DNA from: a virus
Length of the DNA: 64,000 nt
Virus record (IMG/VR): IMGVR_UViG_3300032294_002797
Location: 62,001 to 126,000 of that record
Strand: one strand, 5' to 3'
Under the pieces are notes generated by a model that was not told the origin of the DNA, searched no databases, and was given only the letters and a program-made list of their open reading frames with translations. The translations under genes and the position numbers were made by a program. This document shows, one piece after another, positions 54,624 through 63,227 of the stretch (position 1 is the stretch's first letter; the number at the start of each line of letters is the position of its first letter).

Positions 54624-55399
54624 AGGGATGAGCCTTCTAAAAATGGAACCATTTGATTTTTGACAAACGTCTCACAGTCTGTCATATTATCTATAACAGG
54701 AATAAATTTCATTTGATCTATGCTGTCTTGAATAGAGAACGAGATATCAACTGTAGGCATACTACAAATTTGTGCCTCGATTAAGAATTCTTTATCTAGA
54801 TCAACCAAATAACTGTACTTATTGAGTATGAAATTCAGATCTATTTCATTACACACCCCAATATTTTGATCGTGTTTAAAATTAGGATTGTTTAATAATA
54901 CTATAGGATATTTATTTTTATTGGGTAATAACTGACCAGCCAAATACCTATGATTTTTATCATCGTCACTAGACAGCAATACCACTACTTTATTATTTCT
55001 GGATTCTATTGGATCTAACTTAGAATAAATATGATTATCATAAATATGCTGATGTATTATAGATTTATCTGGTGTAAAATTGTAGCTAAAATTATTAGAT
55101 GAAATATATTTTGTCGTCGTATTCTTTGTTAAAAAATCTAATAGCTCTTTTTGTTCTACCTCTCTGTCTATATAGAGTACAAAGGACACGTTTTTATGAT
55201 CCCGATCTGTAATATAATTATGTGCTTCTTGGGTATATTCACTTATAGGATATATAACAATATTTGCTTTTGTCGTATATATAGTATCATATAAATGATC
55301 ATGCATCTGAGCTACTAGGCAATCTGTTTGTTTTTTGAGATGGCGAATAATAGATCTATACAATCTAGATCCCCCCATATGTGCTATAATTTTAGTCAT
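54620..55399 (-). CDS. Hypothetical protein, possible GT-B fold
   Basis: A 259-residue protein that starts 'MTKIIAHMGGSRLYR', a short strand and glycine-rich turn like the start of a Rossmann half. It continues with alternating strands and helices ('ANIVIYPISEY', 'VSFVLYIDRE', 'KVVVLLSSDDDKNHRYLAG'). There is no E-x7-E or DxD motif, so it is not proven to be catalytic. It lies within a run of sugar-transfer genes, one base after the stop of the gene before it, and overlaps the next by four bases. A divergent or inactive glycosyltransferase is plausible. Confidence 0.45.
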   Translation of the reverse strand: MTKIIAHMGGSRLYRSIIRHLKKQTDCLVAQMHDHLYDTIYTTKANIVIYPISEYTQEAHNYITDRDHKNVSFVLYIDREVEQKELLDFLTKNTTTKYISSNNFSYNFTPDKSIIHQHIYDNHIYSKLDPIESRNNKVVVLLSSDDDKNHRYLAGQLLPNKNKYPIVLLNNPNFKHDQNIGVCNEIDLNFILNKYSYLVDLDKEFLIEAQICSMPTVDISFSIQDSIDQMKFIPVIDNMTDCETFVKNQMVPFLEGSSL

Positions 55400-55400
55400 A

Positions 55401-56087
55401 TTATTTTAATTTAGCCTTATCCTTTATACCGTTAATGGTGATGATATCTTTATGATCGCAATGAATAATGTCAAATGATATATTTTGTTTTTCTATAGCG
55501 GTGTTTATAATTTCAAAATCAAACATATTATCGTAATATAAATCTTTATTATTATAAATTGTTCTTAGATCCTGTGAAGTCAAAAAAAATATTCCTGTCC
55601 ATTCATTATCTCCAATATCATAAAATAGATATTCCAAACAATTGTTGCCTCTGCAACCAGTATATGATTTGTTTTTTTTGTGTCGTACCTTTTGTGTCAT
55701 AATCCAAGATGTATTAGTAGGATATTTTGGTAAATTTTTTATTAACAAATTATTATTTACAAACAATACCCCGTCAATATTGTCTATATCTTTTATTATA
55801 CTATCTAATGTTATTTTAAATGCATATCCATTAGCAAAAATATCATACTTATTGTTAGATAAATAATCGCACCGGATACTATTCTCTATAAATCTTTTTT
55901 TAATTTTATCTTCATCAAATCCCAAAACAACATATAAATTTCTATGCTTAGTTTTATGCTGTAAAGCACCTATCAGCTGTAATATGAGTTCTTTGCCGTT
56001 ATTGTGTTTTAGTAGGCTCAAAGAACCGTAAGATTTCATTCCTTTAGTAATTTGATATGAAAAAATACAATAAGATATTTGTTTCAT
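55401..56087 (-). CDS. Probable nucleotidyltransferase / GT-A-like protein
   Basis: A 228-residue protein with signs of a sugar-nucleotidyltransferase-like GT-A fold: 'NGKELILQLIGALQH' near residue 30 resembles the 'GKPLI' helix of such enzymes, followed by 'NLYVVLGFDEDKIKKRF', and a later 'IDGVLFVNNNLLI' in place of the usual GD-x-x segment. The classical glycine-rich N-terminal loop is not evident. It may make or transfer an activated sugar for the neighbouring glycosyltransferases. It overlaps the upstream gene by four bases. The fold call is moderate, the substrate unknown. Confidence 0.45.
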   Translation of the reverse strand: MKQISYCIFSYQITKGMKSYGSLSLLKHNNGKELILQLIGALQHKTKHRNLYVVLGFDEDKIKKRFIENSIRCDYLSNNKYDIFANGYAFKITLDSIIKDIDNIDGVLFVNNNLLIKNLPKYPTNTSWIMTQKVRHKKNKSYTGCRGNNCLEYLFYDIGDNEWTGIFFLTSQDLRTIYNNKDLYYDNMFDFEIINTAIEKQNISFDIIHCDHKDIITINGIKDKAKLK

Positions 56088-56497
56088 ATTTTTTTAGTAA
56101 TTGTAATAACAGAATAAATATTATCTATATAGGTCTTTTTTACTATAATATTTGGAATACTATTAAAAATTTCTAGAATATAGTATTCTGTCCATATCGA
56201 AACTATATTAGATATGATTGATGAGACCTTGATACAATCTAATTCGTTTTTTATAATCCGTTCCGCTAATACAGTGGCATTTAAAAACTTAAATATGGCT
56301 TCTCCGTCAAAAGCCAGTTTATTTGTTATTTGTTGCAATGCCATATTTCTAGCTTGTATTGGTATTCTATCGAGACATTCACATAGAATATTTTTTGTGG
56401 AACCATTAACTACAGAAGATAGTCCTGTATTAATATCTATATTCGTATATCCTGAAATAGTTTCGCTGTCGCCCATAGTAAAATTAATAGCATTCAT
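56084..56497 (-). CDS. Degenerate SAM-methyltransferase-like protein
   Basis: A 137-residue protein that reads like a shortened class I methyltransferase: 'INFTMGDSETISGYTNIDI' stands where 'LxLGCGxxxxxGYxNVD' is usual, 'ILCECLDRIP' where the 'DVLEHIP' acidic motif is expected, and 'ITNKLAFDGEAIFKFLN' where the 'RVLKPGGxLxI' segment is. The Gly-x-Gly pocket residues are lost, so SAM binding is doubtful. It starts on TAATG overlap with the preceding gene. It may be a remnant or a repurposed structural relative within the sugar-modification cassette. Read as homologous by pattern only. Confidence 0.5.
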   Translation of the reverse strand: MNAINFTMGDSETISGYTNIDINTGLSSVVNGSTKNILCECLDRIPIQARNMALQQITNKLAFDGEAIFKFLNATVLAERIIKNELDCIKVSSIISNIVSIWTEYYILEIFNSIPNIIVKKTYIDNIYSVITITKKI

Positions 56498-57387
56498 TAT
56501 TTGATATATACCTCTCTTTTAACATTACATACAATTTCATTGATTGATTTAGCAAATTTACTATAATTATGATTTATAGCTAAGTATTCATTAATATTCG
56601 TAGTATTCAGAGTTGTATCGGATGCAGTGTTGATAATAGTAATTATTTCTTCCGGAGTATTCACATGATATATATAAGATGTAAAAGCTGGATTTTGTTT
56701 CAGTGTTATCGGTATACATCCAGCAGATAATGCATACAATAAATTGTATCTATAGTTACTAGAAATATCTATACAAAATTTGTAGTTTTTAACAATATCA
56801 ATGTCGTTTATCTCTATCAGATCACAAGCTAATCCAGCGGTGGATGACACAATATGATGAATTTGTTGCGCTATGATACTACTATTTATAATAGCTATAT
56901 TTTTTGTTTTTATGTATGGTTGGTCTGTCTGCACTAGGGGCATTCCTATATCTATCACAAAAGATTTATCTGGCCTACCTAATGCATCATAGGAGTGCTC
57001 TGATAGGAAAATTTTTGTAATATCTTTAGTTTTTTCGTTTATTAGATACCTGTCTTCTTTCTTGTATTCATATACCTTATCTATAAATACCACAGATGGA
57101 ATATGATATATAAACGGGACATAACTTGTATTAATATATTTCTCTAATGAAAAATTCATGAATAAGCTATAATTATACATAGTGGCGCATCTAGCAGGAA
57201 TCTGAAAAAGACGATCATATAATTTTAATTTTGCGGCATCTTCTACAACATAGAATTGATCTTCAACAGAAGACATTAGGATATTATCTAAAATACTATT
57301 ATGTGGCTCATATAGGATACGACAAGACTTTGATTGTGCATCAAGGGTGTTGACAATAAGATTTTCTGCTATATAGCTTAGATGCAT
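56497..57387 (-). CDS. Probable GT-B glycosyltransferase, divergent
   Basis: A 296-residue protein. The C-terminal half resembles a GT4-type domain: 'SSTAGLACDLIEI', then 'NYRYNLLYALSAGCIPITLK' (the 'E..A.G.P.I' segment of GT4, with the glutamate replaced), and 'YHVNTPEEIITII' near the end. The E-x7-E catalytic pair is not conserved. It overlaps the upstream gene by ten bases and the next by one. It could be a glycosyltransferase with altered active site or a non-catalytic partner. Substrate unknown. Confidence 0.5.
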   Translation of the reverse strand: MHLSYIAENLIVNTLDAQSKSCRILYEPHNSILDNILMSSVEDQFYVVEDAAKLKLYDRLFQIPARCATMYNYSLFMNFSLEKYINTSYVPFIYHIPSVVFIDKVYEYKKEDRYLINEKTKDITKIFLSEHSYDALGRPDKSFVIDIGMPLVQTDQPYIKTKNIAIINSSIIAQQIHHIVSSTAGLACDLIEINDIDIVKNYKFCIDISSNYRYNLLYALSAGCIPITLKQNPAFTSYIYHVNTPEEIITIINTASDTTLNTTNINEYLAINHNYSKFAKSINEIVCNVKREVYIK

Positions 57388-58511
57388 AATTTTTTACCTA
57401 TCTTAGCGTACGAATAATTATGAAGTACTTGTTCTGCGTTTAAACTTTTATTTGTATAATTCTTATGATTATTTTTATACATATCGAAAGCTTTTTTCAT
57501 TGTTTCTACTAAACTATAAATTTTTGGAGTATACCAAAATCTGTCAGCAGAAAAAATTTCATATTCTGATGGCAATGGTTTTTTAGTCATGATGACTGGT
57601 ACTTTCTCGGATTTGATCACAAATCCTGATGTATTATCTACGAAATCACAGAGACCGGTATTATCCATCACTATAGGAGTTTTACCAAGCGATCTTGCAA
57701 TTAATGTTTGTTTACAAAAATTATTACCAGATGCTATACTGATAAAACAATCCGCAGCGTTATGCAATCCTATCATATTTTTTTCATCAAAATATTCTGT
57801 AATAATTAGCTCATTTTTATAGGTTTTATTGATTTCTAATTGCTCTTTAATTTTGGATATATCATTTTGTATGCGATTTCTAAGATCTGATGGGCCTTTA
57901 TCTGTATTAGATGTTTTAATAATTAGGCTGACCCTATCTGTTTCTGTAAAAGCTATATTAAAAGCCCTAATGATAATATCTAGGTGAGGCCTATCAGAAT
58001 AATCCGCATAACAATAAAATTTAAATGTATGATCTATACAAGACGGTAATTGTATTTTATTTGTACTATTTGCTATTATAAAATCCACATCTACAGGTCT
58101 AGGTACTACATATACTGAAGTAGTAACTCCGGATTGTTCCAGCCATTTTTTTTCATATGTTGTGGTGACAAAAATACCATCTAGTTTATTTAAGATAATA
58201 ACAGCTCTTGTATTTATCCATCCTCCTGTCTCTACATTAATAATACCATAATTTCTAGGAGACGATCCTTTATTTGATGTATATAAAGAATGAGGCAATA
58301 ATTTCTGTATAATTATATCATATTCATTATATGCTGTATTTTCGCACTCTAATATATTTGGAGATATACTAGTATTGACATTATTAATATAATAATAAGG
58401 TCTAGTTGTTAATTTAATATCAGGATTACTAAGTAGTGCTCGTATATAATCTATCGATGCAAAGCCCCAGTCATCATTTTGCCGATATGGGCCTATAAAT
58501 AGTGCATTCAT
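57378..58511 (-). CDS. Putative glycosyltransferase family 4 protein with altered E-x7-E
   Basis: A 377-residue two-domain protein with a GT-B layout. The start 'MNALFIGPYRQNDDWGFASIDYIR' is the strand and Gly-rich loop of the acceptor domain. The second domain has 'TFKFYCYADYSDRPHLDIII', 'ELIITEYFDEKNMIGLHNAA' and 'CFISIASGNNFCKQTLIA', the last being the place of the E-x7-E motif but lacking its glutamates. It ends 'VEQVLHNYSYAKIGKKL'-like. Its start overlaps the stop of the 559-residue glycosyltransferase by four bases. The fold is clear; activity is uncertain because of the replaced catalytic pair. Confidence 0.6.
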   Translation of the reverse strand: MNALFIGPYRQNDDWGFASIDYIRALLSNPDIKLTTRPYYYINNVNTSISPNILECENTAYNEYDIIIQKLLPHSLYTSNKGSSPRNYGIINVETGGWINTRAVIILNKLDGIFVTTTYEKKWLEQSGVTTSVYVVPRPVDVDFIIANSTNKIQLPSCIDHTFKFYCYADYSDRPHLDIIIRAFNIAFTETDRVSLIIKTSNTDKGPSDLRNRIQNDISKIKEQLEINKTYKNELIITEYFDEKNMIGLHNAADCFISIASGNNFCKQTLIARSLGKTPIVMDNTGLCDFVDNTSGFVIKSEKVPVIMTKKPLPSEYEIFSADRFWYTPKIYSLVETMKKAFDMYKNNHKNYTNKSLNAEQVLHNYSYAKIGKKLCI

Positions 58512-60187
58512 TTCACAGAGTCCTTCATTATGGCATAGTCTATAAAATCTTCTCGTCCCAACCTATCTTTGTTAGCTAGTGCTTCCATAGCCATATTATG
58601 ATTAGATATAAGATTATTTATTGTAGATACTGATTGATCAATATTATAGGGTTGGGTTTGAAGTCCATTTATAATAAAGCCGTATGTTAAGTCACTGATC
58701 ATATTTAATAAGATCATAGAAGAGGTGATTTGGTGGTTCGATAGTTTTTGAGATACTATTTTCATAATGGCATTGTGTGGGGTGTCATTGGACACAATAT
58801 CTTTCGATTCTATATTAGGAATTTTAGGTAATACTATATCCCATTTTCCTTGTAGTCCTGTTAGGTTCAAATTATCTAAGTATTTTTCCCATTTTTTAGC
58901 AATAATATCCCAACAATAATATTTTTCTGTAAGTTTTCTGGTTTCGAAACGCTTTTGTTCTCTGATAAGACTGGGCATATTAATGTGTTCATATAATATA
59001 TTGATCAAAGATTGATTATCAGGATATACTCTTACGGCCTTGGTTTCTAGTTCTTTAAAATATTGATTCACTTTTACAGGATATGCCTTTAACTTTTGTA
59101 TAACGTCGTTCATTGCGCTATAGTCTACTGATGCTATCGGAACTCCCGCTGCTCCTGCTTCAACCTGGGGCATTCCGAATCCTTCACAAATAGCATATTG
59201 TACATAAATATCAAATATATTATATATAGTATTTAGATCTTGCTGAGATATGCCATTACTAACATTAGGCATGGAAAAAGCTTTTTGTCCACACCTAGGA
59301 CAATGTGCAGATGGGTGCTGATATAGAGATGGCTTGTAAAAGCCACAATTTTTACAGGAATAGGTGAATAGCACCCTATTTCCTATTGCATATTCTTTTA
59401 ATAAGCGAGGAAGGTCCCATCCAGCATCAGGGTAACTGGTATGCAGATATAAATATACTTTTTCAGCTGCCGGGTTGTTATCTGTTTTGAGTTTGTCTAT
59501 AAAGTTTCTAACAGCTGAAAATAATTCTGGTATCAATTTTCTCTTTTGATTTCTCATCACCGAACCGATAATGAAAGCATCCGGATCGAGACCAAACGCT
59601 TGTTTTAATTGGCTTCTTTGATTGTCCGAATAATATTGAAATACGTCTAGATTGACACCCGGAGATGTGGTGTCTACATATTTTATGGCTCCATTACTCT
59701 GTTCCTTTAGAGTATCTCTGCCGAAATCTGAGTACGTAAATACCGCATCTGCATGACAGAACGTATCTATCCAATCATCTTGTTGTGGAGCGGAGTCTAC
59801 GGTTGGCATTAAGATCCAGTGAAAATAAGGTCTATATGGAGTAAATTGCTGATAAGAATTCATCCAATAGTCTCTTACATCTACGACCACATCCGGCTGA
59901 AAATCTAACAAAACGCGTTCAAATCTCCATCTTCCGAATTGATTCTCCATAGAGCTATTATATTCTTGGCTTCTTGGATCTCCACCGTCTACAGCATTGG
60001 CATAATACTTCCATTTGATTTCCGAATCTTTGGGATCATTGACTTTTCCATAGCAGGCAAATTCTGCAATTTCATATTTTTGAGAGGCATGTAGACGAGA
60101 TAATATTTCTTTGGCATATGTACCAAAACCAGAACTAAGAAAGCTAGCCTCTGATACCATCAGAACTTTGAGTTTTTTATTTGACAT
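58508..60187 (-). CDS. GT4 glycosyltransferase with inserted zinc ribbon
   Basis: A 559-residue enzyme and the most canonical member of the cassette. The start 'KVLMVSEASFLSSGFGTYAK' is the GT-B acceptor-domain loop. Residues near 335 carry 'AICEGFGMPQVEAGAAGVP', an intact E-x7-E motif of retaining GT4 enzymes. Between the two, at about residues 277-301, is a Cys4 zinc ribbon ('CKNCGFYKP', 'HCPRCGQ'), which is not usual in GT4 proteins. The C-terminal 120 residues form an extra helical region. It transfers a sugar from a nucleotide donor; the acceptor could be phage DNA, a virion protein or a host glycan. It follows ssb after a strong hairpin. Confidence 0.75.
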   Translation of the reverse strand: MSNKKLKVLMVSEASFLSSGFGTYAKEILSRLHASQKYEIAEFACYGKVNDPKDSEIKWKYYANAVDGGDPRSQEYNSSMENQFGRWRFERVLLDFQPDVVVDVRDYWMNSYQQFTPYRPYFHWILMPTVDSAPQQDDWIDTFCHADAVFTYSDFGRDTLKEQSNGAIKYVDTTSPGVNLDVFQYYSDNQRSQLKQAFGLDPDAFIIGSVMRNQKRKLIPELFSAVRNFIDKLKTDNNPAAEKVYLYLHTSYPDAGWDLPRLLKEYAIGNRVLFTYSCKNCGFYKPSLYQHPSAHCPRCGQKAFSMPNVSNGISQQDLNTIYNIFDIYVQYAICEGFGMPQVEAGAAGVPIASVDYSAMNDVIQKLKAYPVKVNQYFKELETKAVRVYPDNQSLINILYEHINMPSLIREQKRFETRKLTEKYYCWDIIAKKWEKYLDNLNLTGLQGKWDIVLPKIPNIESKDIVSNDTPHNAIMKIVSQKLSNHQITSSMILLNMISDLTYGFIINGLQTQPYNIDQSVSTINNLISNHNMAMEALANKDRLGREDFIDYAIMKDSVK

Positions 60188-60226
60188 TTATATCTTATCT
60201 AGTAAAATAGAGTAATAAGGTAATGC

Positions 60227-60252
60227 ATAAGATTCTCCGAAGAGAATCTTAT
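60227..60252 (-). terminator. UUCG-capped hairpin after ssb
   Basis: ATAAGATTCTC at 60227-60237 and GAGAATCTTAT at 60242-60252 form an 11-pair perfect stem. On the transcribed (-) strand the loop is UUCG closed by C-G, the highly stable tetraloop. The bases after it (GCATTACCTTATT) are only moderately T-rich, so it may be a weak terminator or a 3' stabiliser that sets the ssb level relative to the glycosyltransferase genes. Confidence 0.7.
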
Positions 60253-60283
60253 ACATTCCTAAGGTTAGCCACCGAAATCTTAC

Positions 60284-60652
60284 TTAGAAGGCTACAGGTT
60301 GAGCTTCTTCTGTCTTGGCGCTAGATAGTCTAGCAATCTTCGAAAAATTATTTACTCTTACCTTGAGTGAATTATGCTTCACTCCATCCTTCTCCCAAGA
60401 ATCATTTCTAAGTGATCCTTCAATCATTACGAGATCCCCCTTCTTGAAGGACTTCCCTATAATTTCTGCCCCAGAATCCCACGCCTCACAAGGAACAAAT
60501 GTGGTAATCTTATCCTTGTCTCCGTTAGACTTTGTGTATTCACGAGACACAGCAATAGTAAAATTTACAACCGATGTTGTTTTACCATTGGTTGATACAC
60601 TCCTTAACTCTGGATCTCTTGCTAAATTACCTCGTAACATATTGATATTCAT
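60284..60652 (-). CDS. ssb: Single-stranded DNA-binding protein
   Basis: A 122-residue SSB with the complete bacterial-type OB fold: 'MNINMLRGNLARDPELR' at the start, 'VNFTIAVSREYTKSNGDKDK', 'FVPCEAWDSGAEIIGKSFKK', 'GDLVMIEGSLRNDSWEKDG', and a short tail. It coats single-stranded DNA at the phage replication fork. Its tail is short and ends 'EEAQPVAF' in place of the acidic DDDIPF-type tip that recruits partner proteins in bacteria, though it keeps a hydrophobic Phe at the end. The ATG has a near-perfect AAGGAGAT site at 60657-60664. It has its own sigma70-like promoter just upstream, and a stable hairpin follows, so it is probably made in excess of its neighbours. Confidence 0.95.
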   Translation of the reverse strand: MNINMLRGNLARDPELRSVSTNGKTTSVVNFTIAVSREYTKSNGDKDKITTFVPCEAWDSGAEIIGKSFKKGDLVMIEGSLRNDSWEKDGVKHNSLKVRVNNFSKIARLSSAKTEEAQPVAF

Positions 60653-60694
60653 AAATATCTCCTTGAAAATTAAATAAAACCAAAACCAACGTTT

Positions 60695-60722
60695 ATTATA
60701 GAAATGGCCGACTCACGGTCAA
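60695..60722 (-). promoter_or_regulatory. Sigma70-like promoter for ssb
   Basis: On the - strand TTGACC at 60722-60717 and a perfect TATAAT at 60700-60695 are separated by 16 bases, close to the sigma70 consensus. Transcription would start near 60688, about 35 bases before the ssb ATG. The -35 box overlaps the stop codon of the polymerase gene. Recognition by host RNA polymerase is inferred. Confidence 0.75.
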
Positions 60723-62344
60723 GTTTTTGGAATATAAGCCTTCTCCACTATGAAACTATCTCCAGTATTATTTTTTTTACCCTTAATAATAATTACATTA
60801 TTTTCGAATAATATATTTCTATACTGTTTATAAGTATCAGGGAAAAAAATGACACTATCTATTGATCCATAACTATCGGATAGGGTTACGAAAGCCATTT
60901 CTGAGCCTGGGGTCTTTCCTGTTTTTGTTTTTGTAATTCCTATGTTATCTATTTCTCCACATAGAATGATATTTTCTTTCATTAGCAATGTTTTGAATTC
61001 TTTACAATTGCAATTAGTCATACTGATATCATACATGTCTACTTTTGAACAGGTGACACTACAACCTAGCACCTCCTCCTCTATATCCGATATCCATTCA
61101 GCGTTATCATCCATAGAATATGGAGGACGATTTAAATTGTCTATTAAACTATAAATAATTTGTTTTCTTTTTTCTGTAAGCTTATATTGGGAGGTCATGC
61201 TTTTCATAGAACTCAAGAAAGACTCTCCTATATCAACTTTGCTGATTATAAATTCTATTTCTTTTTTTGTTAGTTCACAAGCTATACTATATTCGAATAG
61301 CATACTAGTTCGAGTTTTTTTGTCATAATTTAAAGCTCCACTTTTTATTAATGCTTTAGCAGACGTAGAATTAATATTTATTAATATTTGAAGTAGTATT
61401 TGATCCCATTTCATGGATTTGATATCTAAATGTTTATTAGTGATAAGACCACCTAGTTTATTAAATACTGATTCTCCAAAGCCTTTAATGTCCGTTAAAC
61501 CAAAATAGATACAACTATCTTTCAGTATGAATAATTTATTCAGATTTCTTAGATCAGGTATACAGACCTGAATATCCATTTCGGTGGCATTCTGCACAAG
61601 CTCTTTAATTTCTGCTTTTGGATCTATTTTATCTTTGGCGAACCTTAAATAAGAAGCAAAAAAAATCTTAGGGAAATGAGCTTTTGTATATGCAGATAAA
61701 TAAGCATTGATAGCATAAGATATAGCATGACTTTTATTAAAAGAATATCTTTGGCTCTTTTCTATCCATCCGAATATTTCTTCTGCTTGCGAGGCGCTAA
61801 CTAAACCCAGTTTTTCGGACCCTTGTAAAAATTTACTTTTAAGTTTGGACATTTCTTCTGGCTTTTTTTTACCAATAGCCTTTCTCAAATTATCTGCTTC
61901 CTGTAAATCAAATCCTGCTATATATTTAGCAATTTCCATTGCTTGTTCTTGATAAATCATCTCTCCGTATGTGGTCTTAAGAATATTTTCTAGACACGGA
62001 TGATAATAGTCGATAGACTCTTGCCCATTTTTTTTATCTATATAGTGGTTAGATACTGTTTTTCCATCTCTAATTGCCTCCAAGCACCCAGGCCTTAATA
62101 TGCTGATCAAAGCAGATAGATGTTCTATATTTCGAGGCTTTAGTTTTTTAGCCATAGACCGTCCAAGCCTAGACTCCAATTGAAAGCATCCTTTAGTATT
62201 GCCGTCAGATATTAGGTCCCAGGTTTTAGAACAGTCTAGATTTAAACTATGTCTAATTGGATCAAACTCCACCAATAACTGGTTGTTTTCTGATGGAATA
62301 ATATCGAATGAGCATCCACAATCGTAATTAAAAGTTTTAGGCAT
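60719..62344 (-). CDS. dnaE: DNA polymerase III alpha subunit, C-terminal half (fingers to OB fold)
   Basis: A 541-residue protein when begun at ATG 62344 (eight-base overlap with the exonuclease gene). It corresponds to the C-terminal half of bacterial DnaE: 'NTKGCFQLESRLGRSMAK' at the fingers entry, 'LISILRPGCLEAIRDG', 'TTYGEMIYQEQAMEIAKY', 'ADNLRKAIGKKKPEEM' and 'RYSFNKSHAISYAINAY', all diagnostic. The end has an OB fold ('IILCGEIDNIGITKTKTG', 'AFVTLSDSYGSIDSVIFF'). The catalytic Asp residues of the palm are absent; they are in the separate gene at 63228 and beyond. The first about 35 residues ('MPKTFNYDCGCSFDII') have extra cysteines not usual in DnaE. Together the two proteins should make one polymerase. 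A longer start at 62398 is possible. Confidence 0.88.
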   Translation of the reverse strand: MPKTFNYDCGCSFDIIPSENNQLLVEFDPIRHSLNLDCSKTWDLISDGNTKGCFQLESRLGRSMAKKLKPRNIEHLSALISILRPGCLEAIRDGKTVSNHYIDKKNGQESIDYYHPCLENILKTTYGEMIYQEQAMEIAKYIAGFDLQEADNLRKAIGKKKPEEMSKLKSKFLQGSEKLGLVSASQAEEIFGWIEKSQRYSFNKSHAISYAINAYLSAYTKAHFPKIFFASYLRFAKDKIDPKAEIKELVQNATEMDIQVCIPDLRNLNKLFILKDSCIYFGLTDIKGFGESVFNKLGGLITNKHLDIKSMKWDQILLQILININSTSAKALIKSGALNYDKKTRTSMLFEYSIACELTKKEIEFIISKVDIGESFLSSMKSMTSQYKLTEKRKQIIYSLIDNLNRPPYSMDDNAEWISDIEEEVLGCSVTCSKVDMYDISMTNCNCKEFKTLLMKENIILCGEIDNIGITKTKTGKTPGSEMAFVTLSDSYGSIDSVIFFPDTYKQYRNILFENNVIIIKGKKNNTGDSFIVEKAYIPKT

Positions 62345-63044
62345 GTTTATTTGACGACGATACAAATGAATCTTTGAACTTAACCTTTTGAGATACATTA
62401 CGATGAAGTTTTAGAAATCTCATCAGTATCTCTGCACAGTCCTTAACATCTTTAAGAGCATCATGAGCACCTTTTTTATCTATGCCTAGATAATCTCTAA
62501 GATTATCCATAGAATAGCTTTTAAGATCGTTATTTTGTTCAAACCAATAAAATACTAAGTTCATAATATCTATAACATCTCTTTGAAAGAAAATATTGCT
62601 ATTACCTTCTTTATTGGTATCCCCATATTTCTGACTTAATCTATCAATAATTTTTAGATCAAAGCGATTAATATTGTATCCAGCTGGTAGCGGCGCAGAA
62701 AATTGATTTTTCTTAGAACTTCTACTATGGTATTTTGTTAAATATTCTGTAAACATTTTCCAGGATTGTTCTTGAGGAGGATACTTGAGCCATTCGTCCA
62801 GTACTTCTTTTTTGGAAGAACCCTTAACTTTGGCATGAAAATCCAAGATATCAGTTTCATATACATACTCAGGATTTTTTTCCAAAACTTCGGGCTTGAA
62901 GTAAATATTAAATTCTGAATCTGGAATAATCTCTAGAGATATTGGATCAATTATCACCGAGGCTATCTGAACAGGACTACATTGAGTAGGATCGGAGCCG
63001 TCCGTCTCAAAATCAAAGACACATATTTTATTGTAGTTTATCAT
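62337..63044 (-). CDS. DnaQ-like 3'-5' exonuclease (DEDDh)
   Basis: A 235-residue exonuclease of the DnaQ family, which proofreads in DNA polymerase III. Motif ExoI is 'VFDFETDG' near residue 9, ExoII is 'NINRFDLKIIDR' near residue 125, and ExoIIIepsilon is 'GAHDALKDVKDCAEIL' near residue 192, giving the DEDDh set with His before the last Asp. A central insertion with 'SKKNQFSAPLPAGY' is somewhat long for the family. The gene lies between the two halves of the polymerase gene and overlaps both neighbours by a few bases, so co-production with the polymerase as its proofreading subunit is very likely. Confidence 0.88.
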   Translation of the reverse strand: MINYNKICVFDFETDGSDPTQCSPVQIASVIIDPISLEIIPDSEFNIYFKPEVLEKNPEYVYETDILDFHAKVKGSSKKEVLDEWLKYPPQEQSWKMFTEYLTKYHSRSSKKNQFSAPLPAGYNINRFDLKIIDRLSQKYGDTNKEGNSNIFFQRDVIDIMNLVFYWFEQNNDLKSYSMDNLRDYLGIDKKGAHDALKDVKDCAEILMRFLKLHRNVSQKVKFKDSFVSSSNKHA

Positions 63045-63226
63045 GAGTTATTAGATTGAATTACTTCCACCTCTGTAATGGGCACAACTTGTATCTTTTC
63101 TCCCGTAGCAACAGACTGAGCATTAAATACTTTGCAGCAACTCAATCTTTCGTCTGGTATTCTCAGGTATTCTTGTTGATTGTATAAAAATTTATCACCA
63201 TTTTTTAAATCTGCCATTCTTGTCAT
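63041..63226 (-). CDS. Small conserved-looking phage protein (61 aa)
   Basis: A 61-residue protein with 'LKNGDKFLYNQQEYLRIPDE' and 'LSCCKVFNAQSVATGEKIQV', like small phage proteins of unknown function with a GDxF/EYxRIPD pattern. Its ribosome site GGGAGA precedes the ATG, one base after the stop of the polymerase N-terminal half, and it overlaps the exonuclease start by four bases. A role at the fork is suggested by the neighbours only. Confidence 0.6.
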   Translation of the reverse strand: MTRMADLKNGDKFLYNQQEYLRIPDERLSCCKVFNAQSVATGEKIQVVPITEVEVIQSNNS

Positions 63227-63227
63227 T

